Translations under genes and position numbers: made by a program | Notes under the pieces: model-generated | What the model was told of the DNA's origin: nothing | Seen by the model: only the letters and a program-made list of their open reading frames with translations | The model's database searches: none | DNA from: Kitasatospora mediocidica KCTC 9733 | Lineage (GTDB): Bacteria > Actinomycetota > Actinomycetes > Streptomycetales > Streptomycetaceae | Length of the DNA: 64,000 bases | Reading direction: 5' to 3' | Assembly: GCF_000744225.1 (NCBI RefSeq) | Contig: NZ_JQLN01000005.1 | Location: forward strand, 992,001 to 1,056,000 | Part shown: positions 58,233 through 64,000 of the stretch, in pieces | How positions within the stretch are numbered: position 1 is the first letter of the stretch | How the letters are laid out: each line of letters begins with the position of its first letter

Positions 58233-58580
58233 TCAGGTCCGCAGCAGGCGGCTGATCGCCGCCATCGCCTCGGCGACCTTCTCGTCCATCGTCGGCCCGC
58301 CCTCCTCGACGGCGGCCGCGACGCAGTGCTTGATGTGCTCCTCCAGCAGCGCCAGCGCGAACGACTGCAGCGCCTTGGTGCTCGCCGAGACCTGGGTGAG
58401 GATGTCGATGCAGTAGACGTCCTCCTCGACCATCCGCTGCAGGCCGCGGGCCTGACCCTCGATCCGGCGCAGGCGTTTGAGGTGGTCGGCCTTGTGCGAG
58501 CTGTAGCCGTGCGGTCCCTGCGGTGCCACGGCGGCGGCGGTCTCAGTGGCCTCGGTCGCCTCGGTCGCCTCGGTGCTCAT
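58233..58580 (-). CDS. csoR: CsoR-family copper-sensing repressor
   Basis: A 115-residue all-helical metalloregulator. The Cu(I) ligands are present: Cys in EEDVYCIDILTQ (about residue 56), His and Cys in EEHIKHCVAAA (about 82 and 85). The family core KADHLKRLRRIEGQARGLQRMVEE is intact. The N-terminus has a TEA/T repeat of 9-bp DNA units, not usual for the family and probably disordered. CsoR leaves DNA on binding Cu(I), derepressing copper export. No copper exporter adjoins, so it acts in trans. Another member sensing persulfide is less likely given the C-H-C ligands. Confidence 0.92.
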   Translation of the reverse strand: MSTEATEATEATETAAAVAPQGPHGYSSHKADHLKRLRRIEGQARGLQRMVEEDVYCIDILTQVSASTKALQSFALALLEEHIKHCVAAAVEEGGPTMDEKVAEAMAAISRLLRT

Positions 58581-58912
58581 CGGCCTGCCCCGTTCTCGTC
58601 CTCGTGCGGCCGATCGCCGCTGGTCACCCCGGTCTCCCGCTACCAGTGTCCCGCACCGGACGCCGGCGCGGGGTTCCCCCGTCCGGGCGGCGCGGGCGGA
58701 GCACGGTGGACGGAACAGGGGCATTCCGGCCGAGGTTCCGTCAGACTGGGGCTTCACTCCCCCGTACGCCGACGTGCGGGGCCGGTCGGAGCTCGGACGG
58801 CACCCGCCTGGAAGAGGAGCGTCCGGTTCCCTGTAGCGCACCCCCGTTTGCGTAATCCTGACGCGGAGCACCTAGCATCGTTCAGTCCGTACCCCGCACA
58901 TCGGAGATTTCC
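58581..58912. other. Gene-free divergent region between csoR and the pit operon
   Basis: This 332-bp stretch holds a TAGCAT -10-like box at 58873-58878 for the pit operon with a poor -35. No convincing CsoR operator, PhoP box pair or RNA structure was recognised. Confidence 0.3.
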
Positions 58913-59533
58913 GTGCGTTTTAGCCTGACCCCGAAGGAGACGAGCTTCTACGACATGTTCGCCGCCGCGGCGGAGAACCTGGTCGTCGGATCGAAGCTCC
59001 TGCTGGAACTGCTGGGCTCAGACGTGTCAGCCAGAGCGGAGATCGTCGAGCGCATGCGCGCCGCCGAACACGCGGGCGACGACACCACCCACGCGGTCTT
59101 CCACCAGCTCAACTCCTCGTTCATCACGCCGTTCGACCGCGAGGACATCTACAACCTGGCCTCCTCGCTCGACGACATCATGGACTTCATGGAGGAGGCC
59201 GTCGACCTCGTCGTCCTCTACGACATCCAGACCCTTCCCAAGGGCGTCGAGCAGCAGATCGAGGTGCTGGCCAGGGCTGCGGAGCTGACCGCCGGGGCGA
59301 TGCCGAACCTGCGGAGCATGTCGGGCCTGAGCGAGTACTGGATCGAGATCAACCGGCTGGAGAACCAGGCCGACCAGATCCACCGCAAGCTGCTCGCGCA
59401 CCTGTTCAGCGGTCAGTACGAGGCCATCGAGGTGCTCAAGCTGAAGCAGGTGGTGGACATCCTCGAAGAGGCGGCCGACGCGTTCGAGCACGTCGCCAAC
59501 ACGGTGGAGACCATCGCCGTCAAGGAGTCCTGA
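58913..59533 (+). CDS. DUF47/PhoU-like Pit accessory protein
   Basis: A 206-residue helical-bundle protein of the DUF47 family (TIGR00153-like). It begins MRFSLTPKETSFYDMFAAAAENL; FNxxR-type PhoU marks are replaced by AEHAGDDTTHAVFHQLNSSFITPFDREDIYNLASSLDDIMDF with the metal-binding acidic cluster. Such proteins are encoded just before pit and regulate it. The GTG gives the family start. It ends 5 bp before pit, so the two are translationally coupled. Confidence 0.93.
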   Translation: MRFSLTPKETSFYDMFAAAAENLVVGSKLLLELLGSDVSARAEIVERMRAAEHAGDDTTHAVFHQLNSSFITPFDREDIYNLASSLDDIMDFMEEAVDLVVLYDIQTLPKGVEQQIEVLARAAELTAGAMPNLRSMSGLSEYWIEINRLENQADQIHRKLLAHLFSGQYEAIEVLKLKQVVDILEEAADAFEHVANTVETIAVKES

Positions 59534-59538
59534 CCAGC

Positions 59539-60534
59539 GTGGACATGGCAGCACTCATCGCCGTCCTCGGCGTGGCCTTCTTCTTCACGTACACCAACGG
59601 TTTCCACGACTCCGCGAACGCCATCGCCACCTCGGTCTCCACCCGGGCGCTGACCCCGAAGGCCGCCCTCGCGATGGCCGCCGTGATGAACCTGGCGGGC
59701 GCCTTCCTGGGCAGCGGGGTGGCGAACACCGTCTCCAAGGGGATCATCGAGACCCCGACCGGCAGCCAGGGGATGGCCATCCTCTTCGGCGCCCTGGTCG
59801 GCGCGATCGCCTGGAACCTGACGACCTGGTACTTCGGCCTCCCCTCCTCCTCCTCGCACGCGCTGTTCGGCGGCATGGTGGGCGCCGCGCTGGCCGGCGG
59901 CACCCAGGTGATCTGGAGCGGAGTGGTCGACAAGATCATCATTCCGATGTTCGTCTCCCCGATCGTCGGACTGGTGGCCGGCTACCTGGTGATGCTGGCC
60001 ATCCTGTGGATCTTCCGCCGGGCCAACCCGCACAAGGCCAAGCGCAACTTCCGGGTCGCGCAGACCGCCTCGGCCGCCGCCATGGCGCTGGCCCACGGTC
60101 TGCAGGACGCCCAGAAGACGATGGGCATCGTGGTCCTGGCGCTCACCATCTCGGGCCACCAGAGCGACAACTCGATCCCGATCTGGGTCAAGGTCTCCTG
60201 CGCCACCATGCTGTCGCTGGGCACCTACGCGGGCGGCTGGCGGATCATGCGGACCCTGGGGCGCAAGATCATCGAGCTGGACCCGCCGCAGGGCTTCGCC
60301 GCCGAGAGCACCGCCGCGACGATCATGTACGTCACCTCGTACGTCTTCAAGGCCCCGATCTCCACCACCCACGTGATCACCGCCGCGATCATGGGCGTGG
60401 GGGCCACCAAGCGGGTCCGCGCGGTCCGCTGGGGCGTCGCCAAGAACATCGTGCTCGGCTGGTTCATCACCATGCCGGCCGCGGCCGTGGTGGCCGCGCT
60501 GGTCTACTGGATCGTCGACGTGATCTTCCTCTGA
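59539..60534 (+). CDS. pit: Low-affinity inorganic phosphate transporter, PiT family
   Basis: A 331-residue transporter with about 10 transmembrane helices. The family signatures GFHDSANAIATSVSTRAL near the N-terminus and its C-terminal counterpart KAPISTTHVITAAIMGVGATKR are both present. It moves metal-phosphate with protons across the cytoplasmic membrane. It follows the DUF47 gene by 5 bp and ends at a bidirectional terminator facing pstB. Starts GTG or the ATG two codons later are both possible. Confidence 0.95.
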   Translation: MDMAALIAVLGVAFFFTYTNGFHDSANAIATSVSTRALTPKAALAMAAVMNLAGAFLGSGVANTVSKGIIETPTGSQGMAILFGALVGAIAWNLTTWYFGLPSSSSHALFGGMVGAALAGGTQVIWSGVVDKIIIPMFVSPIVGLVAGYLVMLAILWIFRRANPHKAKRNFRVAQTASAAAMALAHGLQDAQKTMGIVVLALTISGHQSDNSIPIWVKVSCATMLSLGTYAGGWRIMRTLGRKIIELDPPQGFAAESTAATIMYVTSYVFKAPISTTHVITAAIMGVGATKRVRAVRWGVAKNIVLGWFITMPAAAVVAALVYWIVDVIFL

Positions 60535-60565
60535 TCCACCCGCCGGCCGCTGCGGCCGCACACGA

Positions 60566-60600
60566 AAGGGCCCGCCCCCATGTCCCGGGGGCGGGCCCTT
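60566..60600. terminator. Terminator between pit and pstB
   Basis: A perfect 14-bp inverted repeat AAGGGCCCGCCCCC/GGGGGCGGGCCCTT with a 7-nt loop lies 31 bp past the pit stop, between convergent transcripts. An AAA on one side and TTCCT on the other suit both directions. Confidence 0.92.
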
Positions 60601-60607
60601 CCTCATA

Positions 60608-60641
60608 CTCTGCGGCGGCACCGCCATGCAGCGCCGCAGAG
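60608..60641 (-). terminator. Second terminator-like hairpin beyond pstB
   Basis: CTCTGCGGCG-N14-CGCCGCAGAG (10-bp arms) lies about 37 bp past the pstB stop, next to the pit terminator. It probably ends the leftward pst transcript. Confidence 0.8.
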
Positions 60642-60678
60642 CAGTTCCGTGCTCCACACGCTCGCCGACCGGCCTGGC

Positions 60679-61455
60679 CTAGCCGAAGCGGCCGGAGATG
60701 TAGTCCTCGGTCGCCTGGACCGAGGGGTTGGAGAAGATCCGCTGGGTGTCGTCCAGCTCGACCAGCTTGCCGGGCTGGCCGACGCCGGCCAGGTTGAAGA
60801 AGGCGGTGCGGTCGCTGACGCGGGCCGCCTGCTGCATGTTGTGGGTCACGATGACGATCGTGAACCGCTCCTTGAGCTCGCCGATCAGGTCCTCGATGGC
60901 CAGCGTGGAGATCGGGTCGAGGGCCGAGCAGGGCTCGTCCATCAGCAGGACCTGGGGCTCGACCGCGATCGCGCGGGCGATGCAGAGCCGCTGCTGCTGG
61001 CCGCCGGAGAGGCCGGCGCCGGGCTTGTTCAGCCGGCCGCTGACCTCCTTCCAGAGGTTCGCGCCCTTGAGCGAGTTCTCCACCACGCCGTCCAGCACGG
61101 ACTTCTTGCGGATGCCCGCGAGCTTCAGTCCGGCCGCGACATTGTCGTAGATCGACATGGTCGGGAACGGGTTGGGTCGCTGGAAGACCATCCCGACGGT
61201 GCGGCGCACCGCCACCGGGTCGACGTTCGACGCGTACAGGTTCTCGTCGTCCAGCAGGACCTTGCCCTCGACGCGGGCGCCGGGGATCACCTCGTGCATC
61301 CGGTTCAGGGTGCGCAGGAAGGTGGACTTACCGCAGCCGGAGGGGCCGATGAAGGCCGTCACCGAGCGGGGCTCGACGGTCATCGAGATGTCCTCGATGG
61401 CCTTGGTGGCGCCGTAGTAGGCCGACAGTCCGCTGACGTCGATGCGCTTCGCCAT
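60679..61455 (-). CDS. pstB: Phosphate ABC transporter ATP-binding protein
   Basis: A 258-residue ABC ATPase of the PstSCAB high-affinity phosphate importer. Walker A is GPSGCGKST, the signature is LSGGQQQRLCIARAIA, Walker B is VLLMDEPCSALDP and the switch His lies in VTHNMQQA. VGMVFQRPNPFPTMSIYDNV is specific for PstB. It is last of the leftward pst run, 42 bp after pstA. Control by PhoRP is expected for the operon, but its promoter lies outside the window. Confidence 0.97.
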   Translation of the reverse strand: MAKRIDVSGLSAYYGATKAIEDISMTVEPRSVTAFIGPSGCGKSTFLRTLNRMHEVIPGARVEGKVLLDDENLYASNVDPVAVRRTVGMVFQRPNPFPTMSIYDNVAAGLKLAGIRKKSVLDGVVENSLKGANLWKEVSGRLNKPGAGLSGGQQQRLCIARAIAVEPQVLLMDEPCSALDPISTLAIEDLIGELKERFTIVIVTHNMQQAARVSDRTAFFNLAGVGQPGKLVELDDTQRIFSNPSVQATEDYISGRFG

Positions 61456-61497
61456 GATCTTTCGTCTCTCTCGTCTTTACGTACGTCAGTCGGTCGG

Positions 61498-62577
61498 TCA
61501 GTGCCCGGACTTGGGCGAACGCCAGCGGGCGATGCCCCGCGCGATGAGGTTGAGCCCCATCACGAAGGCGATCAGCACCAGGGCGGCCCCCCAGGCACGC
61601 GCGTAGCCGAAGCTGTTGTTGACCTGCGCGTACTGCTGCCAGATGTAGATCGGCAGGTCCATCTGCGGGCCCTGGAACGGGTTGCTGTTGATGGAGTCCG
61701 AGACGAACACCAGCATCAGCACCGGCGCGGTCTCACCCGTGATGCGGGCGACCGCCAGCATCACACCGGTGGCGATACCGCCGATCGCGGTGGGGATGAC
61801 GATCCGCAGGATGGTCTTCCACTTGGGCACACCGAGCGCGTACGAGGCCTCGCGCAGCTCGTTCGGGACGAGCTTGAGCATCTCCTCCGTGGAGCGCACG
61901 ACCACCGGAATCATCAGGATGGCCAGCGCGAGGCTCCCCGCGAAGCCTGAGTACTGGAAGCCCAGTGCCAGGATCCACAGCGAGAGGATGAACAGACCGG
62001 CGACGATGGACGGGACACCCGTCATGACGTCGACGAAGAAGGTGACCACCTTCGCGAGCCGGCCGCGGCCGTACTCGACCAGGTACACCGCGGTCAGCAG
62101 ACCGATCGGTGCGGCCATCAGGGTGGCCAGGCCGACCTGCTGGATGGTGCCGAGCAGCGCGTGGTAGATGCCGCCGCCCGGACCGGACGAGTAGACACCC
62201 CGCATGGAGTGCGAGAGGAAGTCGCCGTTCACGACGGCGGCGCCCTGCTGGATCGTGTAGAAGATCAGCGAGACGAGCGGGACGACGGCCAGGATGAACG
62301 CCACCCAGACCAGCGAGGTGGCCAGCTGGTCCCTGGCCTGCCGACGGCCCTCGACCTTGGCCGAGGAGCCGTAACTGATGACCACGAAGAGGAGCGCGGC
62401 GATCAGGCCCCACTGCAGGTGGCTCTGGAGGCCCGCGCCGGCGCCGATGGCGCAGCCGAGGGCGATCGCCAGAACGGCGGTGGCGGCCGGTGCCCAGCGG
62501 GGCAGCCGGGCGGTGGTCAGCCGGCGGTGCAGCTGCGGGAGCGGCACGTGGTCGGTGACTGAGGTTGCGGTGGTCAT
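61498..62577 (-). CDS. pstA: Phosphate ABC transporter permease PstA
   Basis: A 359-residue permease with an N-terminal extension and about six to eight transmembrane helices. The PstA marks are VGLATLMAAPIGLLTAVYLVEYG, FFVDVMTGVPSIVAGLFI and the EAA loop EASYALGVPKWKTILRIVIPTAIGGI that docks PstB. It overlaps pstC by 4 bp (ATGA), so the two permeases are translationally coupled. It forms the channel with PstC. Confidence 0.96.
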   Translation of the reverse strand: MTTATSVTDHVPLPQLHRRLTTARLPRWAPAATAVLAIALGCAIGAGAGLQSHLQWGLIAALLFVVISYGSSAKVEGRRQARDQLATSLVWVAFILAVVPLVSLIFYTIQQGAAVVNGDFLSHSMRGVYSSGPGGGIYHALLGTIQQVGLATLMAAPIGLLTAVYLVEYGRGRLAKVVTFFVDVMTGVPSIVAGLFILSLWILALGFQYSGFAGSLALAILMIPVVVRSTEEMLKLVPNELREASYALGVPKWKTILRIVIPTAIGGIATGVMLAVARITGETAPVLMLVFVSDSINSNPFQGPQMDLPIYIWQQYAQVNNSFGYARAWGAALVLIAFVMGLNLIARGIARWRSPKSGH

Positions 62578-63575
62578 GCGTTGGCCCCCGAGTACTCCTT
62601 GCGGCGGGCGATGATCAACCGGGCGCCGCCGTTCACGAGCAGAGTGATCACGAACAGCACCAGGCCGGAGGCCATCAGTGCATCCTTGCCGGCCGGGCCG
62701 GCCTCGCTGTACTTCAGCGCGATGTTCTGCGCGAAGGTGCCGCCGCCCGCGTCCAGCAGGTGCAGCGACAGGACGTTGCTCGAGGAGAGCACGATGGCGA
62801 CCGCCATCGTCTCGCCGAGCGCACGGCCCAGGCCGAGCATCGAGGCCGAGATCACGCCGGGCCGTCCGAACGGCAGGACGGCGGTGCGGATCATCTCCCA
62901 GCGGGTCGCGCCGAGCGCGAGCGCCGCCTCCTCGTGGCTGCGCGGCACCTGCCGGAAGACCTCGCGGCTGACCGCGGTGATGATCGGCAGGATCATGATC
63001 GCCAGCAGGATGCCGGTGGTGAAGAGGTTGCGCGCCGGGGCACCCTGGTGGGTCGTCCGGAAGATGTACGTCCAGCCCAGGTAGGTGTTCATCCAGCTGG
63101 TCAGCCCGGCCAGGTGCGGGACGAGGAAGAGCGCGCCCCACAGGCCGTAGACGATGCTGGGCACGGCGGCCAGCAGGTCCACCAGGTAGGCGAACGGCTG
63201 GGCGATCTTCCGCGGCGCGTAGTGCGAGATGAAGAGCGCGATCGCGATCGCGAGCGGCACGGCGAGGACCATCGCGATGCAGCCGCTGACGATGGTGCCG
63301 AAGGTCAGCACCGCGATGCCGAAGCTGGGCTTCAGGATGTTGTCCGGGTCCCACTCGAAGGTGGTGAAGAAGTTCGTCTGGTCCTTGCTGAGCGCGATAC
63401 CGCTGCGGTACAGCAGGAACCCGGCGATCGCGGCCATGATGACCAGCAGCAGGATTCCCGAGCCGGCGGAAGCGACGAAGAACAGGCGGTCGCCCCGGCG
63501 GCTGTTCCCTTGCAGGGAGCCCGTCGGGGTCGTGGTGGTCCTGCCCCCGGAGGAGTCAGGGGTGGATGAGGTCAT
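62574..63575 (-). CDS. pstC: Phosphate ABC transporter permease PstC
   Basis: A 333-residue permease with about six transmembrane helices. Marks are LFFVASAGSGILLLVIMAAIAGFLLY at the N-terminus, FAYLVDLLAAVPSIVYGLWG, and the EAA loop EEAALALGATRWEMIRTAVLPFGRPG. It pairs with PstA. A long hairpin separates it from pstS upstream, so pstS is probably made in excess over the permeases. Confidence 0.96.
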   Translation of the reverse strand: MTSSTPDSSGGRTTTTPTGSLQGNSRRGDRLFFVASAGSGILLLVIMAAIAGFLLYRSGIALSKDQTNFFTTFEWDPDNILKPSFGIAVLTFGTIVSGCIAMVLAVPLAIAIALFISHYAPRKIAQPFAYLVDLLAAVPSIVYGLWGALFLVPHLAGLTSWMNTYLGWTYIFRTTHQGAPARNLFTTGILLAIMILPIITAVSREVFRQVPRSHEEAALALGATRWEMIRTAVLPFGRPGVISASMLGLGRALGETMAVAIVLSSSNVLSLHLLDAGGGTFAQNIALKYSEAGPAGKDALMASGLVLFVITLLVNGGARLIIARRKEYSGANA

Positions 63576-63662
63576 GAGGATCTACTCCGGTCTGGCGGCG
63601 CCGCCCCGCGAGGGCGGCACCATGGCGGCGGTGCCCCGGACGAGTGGTGTGCTGGTGGAACT

Positions 63663-63706
63663 CCGGTCGGCGGTCCCGTCCCCCCTTGAGCGGGACCGCC
63701 GACCGG
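63663..63706 (-). terminator. Intercistronic hairpin between pstS and pstC
   Basis: A perfect 16-bp inverted repeat (63663-63678 with 63691-63706) with a 12-nt C/T-rich loop lies 15 bp past the pstS stop and 88 bp ahead of pstC. It likely acts as a partial terminator or mRNA-stabilising structure, raising binding protein over permease. Confidence 0.8.
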
Positions 63707-63720
63707 ATGGAGCGAGTGGA

Positions 63721-64000
63721 TCAGGCGAGGGTCGGGATCAGGGCCTTCACCTTGTCGGTGACCGACGAGGGGAGCGGGACGTAGCCCTTGTCGCCGATGG
63801 CCTTCTGGCCGGCGTCGCTGATCGTGTAGGTCAGGAAGGACTTGAGGGTGTCCAGCGTCGCGGGCGCGTTGCCCTTGTCGCAGGCGATCTCGTAGGTGAC
63901 CAGGACGATCGGGTAGGCACCCTCGGTCTTGGTCGCGTAGTCCAGGTTGAGCGCCAGGTCGCTGCCGGTGCCGGCGGGCGTCGCGGTGGCGATCGTGGTG
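63721..64000 (-). CDS. pstS: Phosphate-binding lipoprotein PstS, C-terminal part (cut by the window edge)
   Basis: Only the last 92 codons are inside the window. They read through LVTYEIACDKGNAPATLDTL, FLTYTISDAGQKAIGDKGYV and PLPSSVTDKVKALIPTLA to the stop. That is the conserved end of PstS, including the Y(E/I)xxC and GYxPLP segments. PstS binds phosphate outside the membrane and hands it to PstCA. The N-terminus, lipobox and promoter with any PhoP boxes lie beyond the right edge. Confidence 0.93.
   Translation of the reverse strand, partial: TTIATATPAGTGSDLALNLDYATKTEGAYPIVLVTYEIACDKGNAPATLDTLKSFLTYTISDAGQKAIGDKGYVPLPSSVTDKVKALIPTLA

Noticed and set aside
58878..58900. PhoP box upstream of the pit operon
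   Set aside because: Only one weak GTTCA half-site is present; a PHO box needs paired 11-bp direct repeats.
1..64000. tRNA, rRNA or CRISPR arrays
   Set aside because: No cloverleaf-like gene, ribosomal segment or regularly spaced repeat was recognised in any intergenic region on reading; a tRNAscan or Infernal run would settle this.

Overview
The window is very GC-rich and densely coded. It uses GTG and TTG starts freely and shows several leaderless-looking starts (a TAnnnT box about 7 nt before the start codon). Gene content (nagKA with DasR-type operators, cdgB, rsiG, glnR, nur, DUF3263/DUF3099/DUF3180/DUF1416 proteins) fits the chromosomal core of a member of the Streptomycetaceae (Streptomyces or Kitasatospora type). 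No rRNA, tRNA, CRISPR array, insertion sequence or integrase was recognised.

Layout. (1) 1-2.5 kb: tandem CIRCE elements and a promoter firing leftward out of the window (groEL expected), a cold-shock gene with a long leader, then thrC-cysO. (2) 2.8-6.5 kb: gpgS-otsA facing otsB, i.e. glucosylglycerate and trehalose synthesis. (3) 6.5-12.2 kb: amino-sugar region with an orphan solute-binding lipoprotein, a DeoR regulator, a SIS-domain protein and nagK-nagA; DasR-like operators precede the lipoprotein and nagK. (4) 12.3-18 kb: a carbohydrate-binding-like membrane protein, the diguanylate cyclase cdgB, a flavin reductase, arfB and terD. (5) 18-35 kb: folate and housekeeping block (DUF3180-folK-folB-NTF2-like-folP, an MprF-like synthase, esterase, folE, ftsH, hpt, tilS, metalloprotease, dacB, ppa, asparaginase). 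(6) 35-42.6 kb: rsiG (c-di-GMP-dependent anti-sigma factor), dtd, ygfZ-nur-nitrobindin, and a sulfur region with a cysteine-rich leader peptide ahead of a sulfurtransferase. (7) 42.6-48.6 kb: MoaD-like protein, glnR, a LacI regulator, a trypsin-like protease and a two-component system. (8) 48.6-55.6 kb: a chromosomal type IV secretion-like cluster. (9) 55.6-64 kb: PAP2 phosphatase, lipoprotein, csoR, then phosphate uptake (DUF47-pit, and pstSCAB running the other way, cut by the right edge).

The most interesting unit is 48.6-55.6 kb. It has a VirB4-like ATPase split from its membrane-anchored N-terminal half, a VirB6/TrbL-like polytopic protein, a VirB8-like bitopic protein and a VirB2-like two-helix protein in one leftward run, with a VirB1-like transglycosylase/NlpC-P60 enzyme diverging from it. 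No relaxase, coupling protein, integrase or att site is nearby, so it looks like a resident envelope machine rather than a mobile element. Other points of note are a CysO-like sulfur carrier that encodes a Cys after its Gly-Gly, a leaderless cysteine-containing leader peptide, two c-di-GMP proteins (cdgB and rsiG) in one window, a hairpin between the Shine-Dalgarno and start codon of ftsH, and a terminator-like hairpin in the glnR leader.
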